Shown here: positions 17,223 through 26,800 of the stretch, piece after piece | How the letters are laid out: each line of letters starts with the position of its first letter | Position numbering within the stretch: position 1 is the first letter of the stretch | Assembly (NCBI RefSeq): GCF_016902535.1 | Contig: NZ_JACSNY010000002.1 | Span: forward strand, 124,001 to 188,000 | Length of the DNA stretch: 64,000 nt | Reading direction: 5' to 3' | From: Anaerotignum lactatifermentans | GTDB lineage: Bacteria; Bacillota; Clostridia; Lachnospirales; Anaerotignaceae | The notes under the pieces: model-generated | The model's input: only the letters and a program-made list of their open reading frames with translations | Told to the model about the DNA's origin: nothing | The model's database searches: none | Position numbers and translations under genes: made by a program

Positions 17223-18398
17223 ATGATTAAACATAAAAAAATAGGATGCTTGATATTGAGCGCTGTTCTTCTTTTGAGTGCGGCGCCTTTAAGCAGTGCC
17301 AGTGGTGCGACGATTTCCGAATTGGAGGCAAAGCGGAAAGCTTTATCTGCAGAAACGGACAAAGCAATGCAGGCCATTGAAGATCTGGAATCCAAACAGC
17401 TTTCTGTAGAAGAAGAAATTGCGACGATGGACCAGGCGATGAACAGTATTCAGGCGGAATTAGACGCGGCTCAGGCGGATCTGGATACCATCACAGCTGC
17501 TTTGGAGCAGAGCCAGAAAGATCTGGAGGAAGCAACGCAAAAGCGTGACGATCAGTTCGATCTGCTGGGCAAACGAATGAAGTATTTGCAGCAGAAAGGC
17601 TCCTCCGGTTATCTTGAGATTTTGCTGGAGGCGGAAAGCTTTCAGGATTTGTTCCTGAGAATGGAATATGTTAATGACATTATGTCTTATGACAGAGAGA
17701 TCCTGGATGAACTGCAGGAAATTCAGGCGACCATCGAGGAAAAAACAAAACAGATTGAAGAAGAGCAGGCTGCACAGCAGGAAGTCGTGGACCTGTATAA
17801 TGAAAAAGTAGCAAGCATGCAGACTGTGCTGGACGAAAAGAAAGCGTTGGTAGCTTCTTACGAGGCCGATATGGACAAATATGAGCAGTTGATTGCGGCA
17901 AATAAGAAAGCCGACCAGGAAGTTTTAAATGAAATCGCGAAACAGCAGGGTAGTTCAACAGTTTATTATACCGGAAACGGAACTTTGGGATGGCCGGTTC
18001 CGTCCAGAGCGGCTTCTTCTTCCAGTCTGAGTAGTGGCTTTGTACAGAGAACAAACCCTGTTACAGGCAAGTGGGAGTCTCACAGTGGTTATGATATTCC
18101 TGCTTCTTATGGTGCGGATATTGTGGCTGCGGAATCTGGATTGGTAACTTATGCGGGCTGGATGAACGGATACGGATATACAGTTATGATTAGTCATGGC
18201 GGCGGCTTGACAACACTGTATGGTCATAATTCTTCCCTGGTAGTTTCCAAAGGACAGACTGTGACAAGAGGACAGACTATTGCGAAATGCGGTAGTACCG
18301 GTATGTCCACAGGTAATCATTGTCATTTCTCTGTACTGGTAAACGGCAGCTATGTAAATCCTCAGTCTTACTTGGGCGTTGCAAATGTAGGCTACTAA
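17223..18398 (+). CDS. Secreted coiled-coil protein with M23 (LytM) peptidase domain, EnvC-like
   Basis: The 391-residue protein starts with a signal peptide (basic MIKHKK, hydrophobic ILSAVLLLSAAPLSSASG). Residues 30-250 form a long Glu/Gln-rich coiled coil. Residues 265-391 form a LytM zinc peptidase domain with ligands H287 and D291 (HSGYD) and H368 in HCH, plus catalytic-site histidines H335 and H366; all are intact, so it may be active. Coiled coil plus M23 resembles EnvC/PcsB-like cell-separation factors. The ATG at 17223 is chosen because the signal peptide begins there. A TATAAT at 17170-17175 may be its -10. Confidence 0.88.
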   Translation: MIKHKKIGCLILSAVLLLSAAPLSSASGATISELEAKRKALSAETDKAMQAIEDLESKQLSVEEEIATMDQAMNSIQAELDAAQADLDTITAALEQSQKDLEEATQKRDDQFDLLGKRMKYLQQKGSSGYLEILLEAESFQDLFLRMEYVNDIMSYDREILDELQEIQATIEEKTKQIEEEQAAQQEVVDLYNEKVASMQTVLDEKKALVASYEADMDKYEQLIAANKKADQEVLNEIAKQQGSSTVYYTGNGTLGWPVPSRAASSSSLSSGFVQRTNPVTGKWESHSGYDIPASYGADIVAAESGLVTYAGWMNGYGYTVMISHGGGLTTLYGHNSSLVVSKGQTVTRGQTIAKCGSTGMSTGNHCHFSVLVNGSYVNPQSYLGVANVGY

Positions 18399-18407
18399 GC
18401 AATATAG

Positions 18408-18444
18408 ACCCGGTGTTTCTTTAACGGAATACACCGGGTTTTTT
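18408..18444 (+). terminator. Terminator of the M23 peptidase gene
   Basis: ACCCGGTGT (18408-18416) pairs with ACACCGGGT (18431-18439), followed by TTTTT. Confidence 0.85.
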
Positions 18445-18460
18445 ATTGAGAATATTTTAT

Positions 18461-18482
18461 TTACCATAATTAAATTATGTAA
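18461..18482. repeat. 22-bp near-palindrome, copy 2
   Basis: TTACCATAATT then AAATTATGTAA, about 40 bases before the acetyltransferase ATG. It differs from copy 1 (13294-13315) only at the centre. Its position is right for an operator. Confidence 0.6.
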
Positions 18483-18521
18483 ACTCTTATCGCATGATAT
18501 ATCTTAGAAAGGAAATGACAG

Positions 18522-19091
18522 ATGGATTTAAAGGATTTTATCAAACGAATGGAAACTGGCAAGAAAATATGTGCTGGATCGGAAACGCATCTTTTTATGC
18601 ATGATTTAGCGCAGGAGGCTTTACGTCTCACAGCGGAGCTGAACAATACTTATCATACACCGGAAGAAATTATTGCTATTTTTTCTAAACTGACAGGAAA
18701 AGAAGTACCGGAGACTTTTCGGATTTTTCCGCCGTTTTATACAGATTGCGGAAAAAACATTACCATTGGGGAAAATGTTTTTATTAACAGTGGCTGTCGT
18801 TTTCAGGATCAAGGCGGAATTTATATCGGTGACGGCGCATTGATTGGACACAATGTTGTTTTTGCAACATTAAATCATAATCCTGACCCGGAGCACAGAG
18901 GAGATATGTTTCCAGGAGCAATTCGATTAGGCAAAGATGTCTGGATTGGCGCAAATGCGACGATTCTGTCTGGTGTGACTATTGGGAATGGTGCCATTGT
19001 CGCAGCGGGGGCGGTTGTGACAAAGGATGTACCGTCTTACAGCGTTGTTGCAGGTGTACCGGCTAAGGTCATAAAATCTGTCAGAGAGTAA
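18522..19091 (+). CDS. Sugar O-acetyltransferase, hexapeptide-repeat (Maa/LacA-like)
   Basis: The 189-residue protein resembles maltose or galactoside O-acetyltransferases. The N-terminal Mac domain ([18 protein letters not shown]...) is followed by left-handed beta-helix repeats such as [26 protein letters not shown] and [31 protein letters not shown]. The catalytic His is in [14 protein letters not shown]. It uses acetyl-CoA to acetylate a sugar OH, and the role is probably detoxification or modification. A GAAAGGAAATG site precedes the ATG. A 22-bp palindrome lies immediately upstream. Confidence 0.88.
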   Translation: MDLKDFIKRMETGKKICAGSETHLFMHDLAQEALRLTAELNNTYHTPEEIIAIFSKLTGKEVPETFRIFPPFYTDCGKNITIGENVFINSGCRFQDQGGIYIGDGALIGHNVVFATLNHNPDPEHRGDMFPGAIRLGKDVWIGANATILSGVTIGNGAIVAAGAVVTKDVPSYSVVAGVPAKVIKSVRE

Positions 19092-19299
19092 TCAGATGTA
19101 TAGAAGAAAAAATGTAACGGTGTAAATCTCAACAAATTGCTTAGATTCATCTATACGGGCAGGTTAAAAGTATAGAATGGTTCAGAAGCATCTTTAAAAT
19201 ATTGCCGGAATCCTTATTATATTAAGAGATCCCGGCAATTCTTATTTTGTTTGAATGTATTTATGGAAGACCGATGGTAAGTATTTTCTGTTAGAGTAA

Positions 19300-19325
19300 A
19301 TTCGCAAAAGTTACGTTTTGCGAAT
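19300..19325. repeat. Perfect 10-bp inverted repeat
   Basis: ATTCGCAAAA (19300-19309), GTTACG, TTTTGCGAAT (19316-19325). There is no T tract after it, so it is not a typical terminator; function unknown. Confidence 0.5.
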
Positions 19326-19453
19326 AATTATAAATCGATGTTTTGCTCCCCTGTTTTTATTCCAAACAGCTTTTTAAGTTGCAGTATCATATGATTATCA
19401 AAATCTGCATTTTGCTATAGCACCTTGTTCTGTTTGAGATTGTTTTAGAAAAA

Positions 19454-19487
19454 AAGAAACCAGCAGTTTTTATTCTGCCGGTTTCTT
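19454..19487 (-). terminator. Terminator of the M16 protease gene
   Basis: AAGAAACCAGCAG (19454-19466) pairs with CTGCCGGTTTCTT (19475-19487) with one G-U. On the minus strand it is followed by a run of T. Confidence 0.8.
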
Positions 19488-19516
19488 TTTTCCGCATCTT
19501 TTTTAAGAATCCGTAA

Positions 19517-22429
19517 TTACTTACGAATTAAATTTTCTACGGAGTCAAAATAGTCCTTTTGTGCATTTAAAATTTCTTCGCCGCCAATGGTACATATATT
19601 TTCGGAATTTGCGATCATTTTTAGCAGATCTTCGTATTGCCGGATTTCAGCCGCTGACGTATTCAGGATCTCCATACGTTCCTGTTGCCGCATTTCCTCT
19701 GTAATGCCCGCAAAATACAGCGCTGTACCGTAATCCAGCAGTTCTCCGTTTGTTTTGGGCTGATCGAAGCGGTTGATGGTTCCAATGATATATTTTGTCA
19801 TTTCCCGTTCATCTGCCTGAAAATCTTTAATCTTGTCGGACAAATTTCCATAAACATCATATGTTTTGCGAAGATTTGGATCGCGGTAGGAATAAAAATA
19901 TACGCCCCCGTTTCTTTGGAAATTACAGCCGCAGCCATAGGCACCGCCCTGTACCCGAATCTGGTTCCAAAGATATTCAAGCGTTATAATGGTTTTCAGC
20001 ACCTGCATATTGCCGTGGTACGGAATATTTCCCATCGCCAGATCCCATGTTTTGATATTATATTGTACCTTAGACGAGATTCGGAAACCTTCTTTCCGTT
20101 CTTTTGGCTGAAAATGGACTGTGGTTCGCTCCATGTTTCCCTCCGGAAGATATTTTTTCAGGTCTGCAAACCAGTGAGCATATTCTGCAAAATCCGATTT
20201 GCTGCATCCCACAGTACCTTGCACTTGATCTCTAACAAGGATTTTTTTCGCGATAGCCTTTAGACCTGCCACAACAGCTGAAGGATTTTCCAGAAGGCTT
20301 TTCTCTGTATTGCAGAGGAAGTGGTAATATGAAATGCCGGAGGTTTGTTCCTTTGTCGCGGCACCGGCAGAAACAGCGGCTCTGCTGCGGAAAATGGCGG
20401 TGGAATGGGCTTGATTCTGGAAGTACATTTCCCCTTTCAATTTAGCAGACTTTACTATTTTTAAAAGGCTTTCCACATTGGTATAATCTGTTTCAGTCAG
20501 GATTTCCTTCAAAAAAGTAAAACCTTCTTCCAGATCTTCTTTCAGGATTTTAAAGTTAATGGTTAAAAATGGAAGATAATCCCTGTTGTTTCTGCTGTAT
20601 ATGTCGTTTGACATGGAAAAGCCGCCGAAAATACGGTCTGTTTTTGCTGATAGCTCTGCAAAAGCAGTTTTCTTTGTATCCAGTTTACCTAGTACTTCTG
20701 CCAGAAGACCGGCATAGAAAAGTTGCTCCTGAGGAACCTCCGTGGGAAAGAGGATTTGTCCATAGAATATTCCCTGGCTTTCCATGGAGATATGCAGTAC
20801 TTTGCTACCGGAAACGATAGTTTCTTTTCTTGGTACTGGCATGGGTTTTTTATCAATATCTTCCCTCTGCAATATAGGGATCTGTGCCAAAAGCTCTGGT
20901 GTGTCTTCCGCGTTTTGGAATTCAGCTAAGGAGTTGTCGTCCTCCTTCAGAATGGATTTTTGAGCTTCTGTCATAGATGACAGGCGGTCTTCCACTTTCT
21001 TGCGCAGCGCAGCGTCTTCCTGTTCCTGTTTTCCCCACTCCGGAAGGAAGCAAAGCTTTGTTTTTTCCGGATTACACAGGAATTTTTCCTGAATGAAGGC
21101 GGAAAGATATCCCTTCTGTATTTCTTCTTTTAAGGAAAGGAATGTGGTTAATACTTTAAGACAGGAAAGAGGATTTTCTCCGTGGAGCCAGCTTTTCATC
21201 TGGCGGGTATGATAGATCAGACCTTTCGGCCGACTGCCATAGTCCTCTTCCCGCAGCAGGAATTCCATTTTTTTCAGACTGCTGTGAAGCAGTTCTTTCC
21301 CAAAGCCGTTTTTGGCAGCGTGGGAAAGGACTTCCTCAACGATGTTGCAGAAGTGTTCAAAGTCCTCCTTTTTGCCGTTTTTCCCGATAATGCTGTATAC
21401 AGTTTCATAGGTAGAGGAATCGAAATAGCCTTCTGCTTCTTCACAGATACCAGCATCGCGCAGCGCGTTTTTTAAGGGAGAGGCATTGGTCTCCAGAAGT
21501 AAATAGCCTAAGATTTGCATGGTGAGATTTTCTCTCGTGTCTGTGCAGTGACCGATTTTAAAATTGTAGGCAAAGTATCCCTTGTCATCTGTCTCATTTT
21601 CCGCGGGGAATGTTTCATAGATGACTTCATTCTTCAGCGGAACTTTTGTATCTTTGATTATAGGAAGTTGTTGAGATTTTTCATAGTGTGTGAGATAAGC
21701 CTGATCCAGGTGCTCCAGGCAGCGCATGATCTCCATGTCACCGTAGAGATAAAGGTATGCGTTGGAAGGATGATACCATTCTCTGTGGTAATTGAGAAAA
21801 TCCGTATAGGTCAGATCAATAATGGCGGACGGTTCTCCGCCGGATTCGAAGCCATACGTCGTTTTGCCGAAAATACTTCTGGAAATGGCGCCTGCCAGCC
21901 TGCTTTCCGGATCGGATAACGCTCCTTTCATTTCATTAAACACAACGCCGGTGGCAGTACGCTTTCCCTCCTGCTCTGCCAATCTCCAGCCTTCCTGGAG
22001 GAAAATTCCTTTTTTATGGTAGATATTTGGATGAAAGACCGCATCCAGATAAACATCCATCATATTGCGAAAATCTTTTTCGTTGCAGCTGGCGATGGGA
22101 TACATGGTTTTATCCGGATAAGTCATGGCATTCAAAAAGGTGTTTAAGGACCCTTTTGCCAGTTCATTAAAGGGATCTTTTGCACCATATTTTTCGGAAC
22201 CGCAGAGAACACAGTGTTCCAGGATATGGGCAACGCCAGTATCATCTCTGGGCGGTGTTTTAAAGGTAATAGAAAATACTTTATTATTATCTTTGGAAGC
22301 AAGATAGCAAAGTCTTGCGCCGCTTTTTATATGGGTAAATAAATAGCCTTCCGCATGGATCTCTTCCAGAGGCATGGTCTGCTCCAGCAGAAAACCGTGA
22401 TATGTTTTCCCGAGTTCAAATTTTTTCAT
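19517..22429 (-). CDS. M16 metalloprotease, presequence protease (PreP) family
   Basis: The 970-residue zinc protease has the inverted motif HILEH (H68, E71, H72) with the third ligand in GVVFNEMKG (E166). It has four M16 half-domains in one chain, as in PreP/falcilysin-type single-chain enzymes. Near the C-terminus, QIRVQGGAYGCGC matches the substrate-binding R/Y motif of the family. It should degrade short unstructured peptides in the cytoplasm; no signal peptide is seen. The ATG at 22429 has AAGGAGG upstream. It is monocistronic and divergent from the rubrerythrin gene. Confidence 0.93.
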   Translation of the reverse strand: MKKFELGKTYHGFLLEQTMPLEEIHAEGYLFTHIKSGARLCYLASKDNNKVFSITFKTPPRDDTGVAHILEHCVLCGSEKYGAKDPFNELAKGSLNTFLNAMTYPDKTMYPIASCNEKDFRNMMDVYLDAVFHPNIYHKKGIFLQEGWRLAEQEGKRTATGVVFNEMKGALSDPESRLAGAISRSIFGKTTYGFESGGEPSAIIDLTYTDFLNYHREWYHPSNAYLYLYGDMEIMRCLEHLDQAYLTHYEKSQQLPIIKDTKVPLKNEVIYETFPAENETDDKGYFAYNFKIGHCTDTRENLTMQILGYLLLETNASPLKNALRDAGICEEAEGYFDSSTYETVYSIIGKNGKKEDFEHFCNIVEEVLSHAAKNGFGKELLHSSLKKMEFLLREEDYGSRPKGLIYHTRQMKSWLHGENPLSCLKVLTTFLSLKEEIQKGYLSAFIQEKFLCNPEKTKLCFLPEWGKQEQEDAALRKKVEDRLSSMTEAQKSILKEDDNSLAEFQNAEDTPELLAQIPILQREDIDKKPMPVPRKETIVSGSKVLHISMESQGIFYGQILFPTEVPQEQLFYAGLLAEVLGKLDTKKTAFAELSAKTDRIFGGFSMSNDIYSRNNRDYLPFLTINFKILKEDLEEGFTFLKEILTETDYTNVESLLKIVKSAKLKGEMYFQNQAHSTAIFRSRAAVSAGAATKEQTSGISYYHFLCNTEKSLLENPSAVVAGLKAIAKKILVRDQVQGTVGCSKSDFAEYAHWFADLKKYLPEGNMERTTVHFQPKERKEGFRISSKVQYNIKTWDLAMGNIPYHGNMQVLKTIITLEYLWNQIRVQGGAYGCGCNFQRNGGVYFYSYRDPNLRKTYDVYGNLSDKIKDFQADEREMTKYIIGTINRFDQPKTNGELLDYGTALYFAGITEEMRQQERMEILNTSAAEIRQYEDLLKMIANSENICTIGGEEILNAQKDYFDSVENLIRK

Positions 22430-22512
22430 TGGTATAACCTCCTTTGCTTGTTATAGTGTATCATAGATTTCGAGAAAATTCCCTTAAAGGTTAAATTTTT
22501 TTAGAAAAGTAC

Positions 22513-22541
22513 TTGACAAAAGACATGGTCTAATTTATAAT
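22513..22541 (+). promoter_or_regulatory. SigA promoter of the reverse rubrerythrin gene
   Basis: Consensus TTGACA (22513-22518), 17 bases, consensus TATAAT (22536-22541). Confidence 0.92.
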
Positions 22542-22549
22542 CATTATCA
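22535..22549 (+). promoter_or_regulatory. PerR box
   Basis: TTATAATCATTATCA matches the PerR consensus TTATAATNATTATAA at all defined positions but one. It covers the -10 box, so peroxide-sensing PerR would repress and H2O2 would induce. A Fur-type site is the alternative but fits less well. Confidence 0.8.
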
Positions 22550-22606
22550 AGTAAAAGTAATTTACATTATATTTTTAATATTAGTAAAATCAAGGAGGAT
22601 AAGATT

Positions 22607-23152
22607 ATGAAAAAATTTGTTTGTTCCGTTTGTGGTTATGTACATGTAGGTGATTCCGCACCCGCAGAATGTCCTGTTTGCCATGTTGGCGCTGATAAAT
22701 TCGTTGAACAGAAAGACGGAGAAATGGAATGGGCTGCTGAACACGTTGTAGGCGTTGCACAGGGTTCCAGCGAAGACATCATGGCTGACCTGAGAGCAAA
22801 CTTCGAAGGCGAATGCACAGAAGTTGGTATGTATCTGGCTATGGCTAGAGTTGCACATAGAGAAGGTTATCCCGAAGTTGGTCTGTACTATGAAAAGGCT
22901 GCTTGGGAAGAAGCTGAACATGCCGCAAAATTCGCAGAACTGCTGGGTGAAGTTGTAACAGATTCCACAAAGAAAAACCTGGAACTGCGTATTGATGCTG
23001 AAAACGGCGCAACAGCTGGTAAGACAGATCTGGCTAAACGTGCAAAAGCTGCTAACCTGGATGCAATCCATGACACAGTACATGAAATGGCTCGTGACGA
23101 AGCTAGACACGGTAAAGCATTCCTGGGTCTGTACAACAGATATTTCAAATAA
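22607..23152 (+). CDS. Reverse rubrerythrin (rubredoxin domain N-terminal)
   Basis: The 181-residue protein has an N-terminal rubredoxin-type FeCys4 site (C6, C9, C22, C25 in CSVCG and CPVCH) followed by a four-helix diiron domain with ligands in [24 protein letters not shown] and DEARHGKAF. The domain order is the reverse of classical rubrerythrin, as in clostridial revRbr, which acts as an NADH-linked peroxidase (and oxygen reductase) in the cytoplasm. AAGGAGG precedes the ATG. The PerR box on its promoter fits a role in peroxide stress. A terminator follows. Confidence 0.94.
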   Translation: MKKFVCSVCGYVHVGDSAPAECPVCHVGADKFVEQKDGEMEWAAEHVVGVAQGSSEDIMADLRANFEGECTEVGMYLAMARVAHREGYPEVGLYYEKAAWEEAEHAAKFAELLGEVVTDSTKKNLELRIDAENGATAGKTDLAKRAKAANLDAIHDTVHEMARDEARHGKAFLGLYNRYFK

Positions 23153-23199
23153 TGCACTCCCCTCTTCTATGGGAAAACAATAATACATAAGAAATAACA

Positions 23200-23241
23200 A
23201 TCGCTGGAATTCTGATATATGAATTCCAGCGATTTTATTTT
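23200..23241 (+). terminator. Terminator of the reverse rubrerythrin gene
   Basis: ATCGCTGGAATTC (23200-23212) pairs with GAATTCCAGCGAT (23221-23233), followed by a T-rich tract. Confidence 0.88.
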
Positions 23242-23347
23242 TGCATGAAATATAAAGAAATCTTTTTTATCTTTGTCTTTTCCTGAAAAATCAGGAACAT
23301 GATCTTTTTTAGAAATCTTCTGTAAAAAGAATTTTTATGAAATGGAA

Positions 23348-23824
23348 TCATTCTATACTGATTTCCAGATCTGTTCCGGAAAGAAGGATATTTGTCGTAC
23401 ATTTTTTTCCCAGGGTAATGACTTCATATTCTCCCGAGGTCAGAGGAATGCTTGTTTGTGCAACGGGAAGTTCTGATTGAAAGAGAATGTCGTCCTCATT
23501 ATTAAGAACCAAAACTTTTCCCTCCCCTTTTTCCAGTGTACCGGAAAGAAGCAGTGAGGTATCATACTGAGCGGTTATCTTTGCTGTCTGGGAATTTCCG
23601 TAGAGCTTTTTATGTTTGCAGGAGGCAGAAACGAGACCGCTGTCCTGGGTGGTTGTATTGACACGAATTCCTTCCAGATTCTCATTTTTATACTGAGATA
23701 ATATGGTCTCCACAGGAAGAGCATATTGCGTTTCCAAAAGTGCAATCTCTTTCTGCCGATTCCACATTCCAAAAAGAATCAGAATTAAAGAAATAAAAGC
23801 GAAAATTCTGCGTAGATGAACCAT
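23348..23824 (-). CDS. Membrane-anchored extracellular protein of unknown function
   Basis: The 158-residue protein has a basic start, one N-terminal membrane helix (IFAFISLILILFGMW, about residues 7-21) and a polar, beta-rich remainder that should lie outside the cell. Two cysteines (CKHKK, KKCTT) might form a disulfide. A GAGGAGG site precedes the ATG. It follows polC on the same strand by 70 bases, separated by a hairpin (23864-23883) with poor T tract. I do not recognise the family. Confidence 0.6.
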   Translation of the reverse strand: MVHLRRIFAFISLILILFGMWNRQKEIALLETQYALPVETILSQYKNENLEGIRVNTTTQDSGLVSASCKHKKLYGNSQTAKITAQYDTSLLLSGTLEKGEGKVLVLNNEDDILFQSELPVAQTSIPLTSGEYEVITLGKKCTTNILLSGTDLEISIE

Positions 23825-23893
23825 TTCTTTCCTCCTCTGCTTTGCGGTTTTTTTTTGAAAGAGCTGCCCTTTTTAAAGGGCAGTTGTCATTTT

Positions 23894-26800
23894 TCAGAAC
23901 AAACTCAGCTGATTTGTTTCCGGAATCCCGTTTAATACTCCATTTTCCTTTAAAAGATCAATGAGAGAACGTCCTAAGGAAGTGCGCTCTTTGATTTCCT
24001 CAATGGTATGGAACTCCCCTGCCGCTCTGCCGTCTACAATGCTCTGTGCCGCATTGGTACCAAGTCCCTGAAGGGAATTAAAAGGCGGGATCAACCCTTC
24101 CGGCGTTACAATGAACTTTCTGGCGTCGGAACGATACAAGTCGATGGGCAGGAAGTGGAAGCCTCTGGCGTAAAACTCTACAATCAGTTCCAGTACCGTC
24201 AGCTTTGCCTTATCTTTTGCCGTGGCATCCATACCTTTGGCATGGATTTCCTTCATGGCCGCTTTGGCTACCTCCATCCCTTTGCACATGCAGCTATAAT
24301 CAAAATCGTCACAGGCGCGGACGGTAAAATAGGTAGCGTAATATGCTTCTGGATAATTGATTTTAAAATACGCGATACGGAAGGCCATCATAACATAGGC
24401 TGCCGCGTGGGCCTTCGGGAACATGTATTTGATTTTCTGGCAGGATTCAATGTACCAGTCAGGTACATTTGCCGCCTTCATATCCGCAATATCCTCGTCT
24501 GTCAGGCCCTTCCCTTTTCTTACTTTTTCCATGATTTTAAAGGACTTCTTTTTCTCTACTCCTTTATTGATAAGATAAATCATGATGCTGTCGCGTGTGG
24601 AAATAGTTTCTTTCAGGGTAATGGTGCCGTTTTCGATCAAGGTCTGGGCATTTCCCAGCCATACATCTGTACCGTGGGACAGACCGGAAATACGCAGCAA
24701 GTCAGCGAAGGTTTTGGGTTTCGTGTCCAGCAGCATGCCGCGTACAAATTTTGTACCAAATTCCGGGATACCCAGCGTACCCGTTTCACAGCCAATGTCC
24801 TCCGGTGTCACGCCCAGAGCCGCCGGTGACTCGAATAAAGACATGGTGGCAGGGTCTCCCAAAGGAACTGTCTGGGGATTTACGCCCGTCAAATCATAAA
24901 GCATACGGATGACCGTAGGATCGTCGTGGCCCAGTAAATCCAGCTTCAGAAGACGACCGCTGATGGAATGATAGTCAAAGTGTGTTGTGGTAACGGTAGA
25001 ATTCATATCGTTGGCTGGCCGCTGAATAGGACAGAATTCATAAATGTCGTGGTCACTGGGTACAACCATGAGTCCGCCAGGATGCTGCCCGGTGGTTCGC
25101 TTGACGCCAGTGCAGCCGTTCATCAAACGAATGATTTCCGCGTTATGGGCGGTGATATTACGTTCATCAAAGTATTTTTTGACAAATCCGTAAGCTGTTT
25201 TATCCGCTAATGTACCAATGGTTCCGGCTTTAAACACATGACCAACGCCGAAAAGTTCTTCTGTATACGCGTGGGCACACTGCTGATATTCGCCGGAGAA
25301 GTTCAGGTCAATATCGGGTTCCTTGTCCCCTTCAAAGCCCAGGAAGGTCTGGAAAGGAATATCATGTCCGTCCTTATGGAGCAAGGTTCCGCAGACGGGA
25401 CAATATTTATCTGGCATATCACAGCCGCTGGCCTCTTCCAAAGCAAATTTTTTCACTGTTTCCGATTCAAAATCGGAATATTTGCAGTTGGGACAGACAT
25501 AATGAGGCGGCAACGAGTTTACTTCCGTGATTCCGGCCATATTGGCGGCAAAGGAAGAACCAACGGAGCCACGGGAGCCTACCAGATATCCGTCAGCTAC
25601 GGATTTCCATACCAGCTTCTGGGCGATGATATACAGCACCGCGTAGCCGTTGGAAATAATGGAATTTAGCTCTGTTTCCAGACGGTCCTGCACCAGCTGG
25701 GGCAAAGGATCGCCATAAATAGAATAGGCCTTATCCATACAGATGCGCCGCAGCTCTTCATCGGCGCCTTCAATTTTCGGCGGAAAGGTTTCGTCGGGAA
25801 TAGGCTTGATCTTTTCGATCTGGTCAGCAATCAGATTGGTATTGGTAATCACCACTTCTCTGGCTTTTTCTTCTCCCAGATAATCGAATTCCGCCAGCAT
25901 TTCATCTGTTGTGCGGAAGTACAACGGTGCCTGATTGTCCGCGTCTGCAAATCCTTCAGCTGACATAATTACTTTACGGTAAACCGCGTCGTCAGGATCA
26001 ATAAAATGGACGTCACAGGTAGCTACCACTGGTTTTTGAAATTCCTCGCCTAAAGCAACGATCCGGCGATTGATATTTTTCAGATCCTCCATGGAGTGAA
26101 TGGTCTCCGCTTTGGGGGAGTCTACCATAAATTTATTATTGCCTAAGGGCTGTATTTCCAGATAATCGTAGAAACGAACCAGTTCTTCGATCCGCTGCTT
26201 GGATTCGCTGTTTAATATGGCACGATATAGTTCTCCGGCTTCACAGGCGCTGCCTAATATGAGCCCTTCCCGCTTTTCCATAAATTTGCTTTTGGGAATA
26301 CGGGGGCGGCGGAAGAAGTAATCTATATGGGACATGGAAATCAGTTCGTACAGATTCCGCAGGCCCGTATAATTCTTTACCAGAATGATGGCATGGTATG
26401 CCCGCAGCTTTTTATAGTTCACTGTTTTGCTGGCGATAATATTGATATGATCCAGTGTATAAATCTCTTTTTCCGCCAGCATATCCAGGAATTTCAGAAA
26501 AACCTCTGCGGTTGCTTCCGCGTCGTTGACGGCTCTGTGATGTCCTTTCAGCTCTACGCCCAGATGTTCACAGACAATGTCCAGTTTATGCTTGGACAAT
26601 TCAGGCAAGAGCGTTCTGGAAAGTTCTACGGTGTCAACGATGGTATGCTCCACTTCGCCTAAACCATATCGTTCAGCCGCAACACGGATAAAGCCGGTAT
26701 CAAAAGGCGCGTTGTGTGCCACAAGAACGGCATCCTTGCAGAATTCCAGAAATTCCGGAAGGATTTCAGAAATAACAGGCGCATCGGCTACCATTTCGTC

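Larger units (their letters stand above)
19092..19516. other. 425-base non-coding stretch between convergent genes
   Basis: No gene is supported here. It holds a hairpin with ATTGCCGG and CCGGCAAT arms (19201-19240, weak T tract), possibly the terminator of the acetyltransferase gene; a perfect 10-bp inverted repeat at 19300-19325; and the minus-strand terminator of the M16 protease gene at 19454-19487. Confidence 0.6.
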
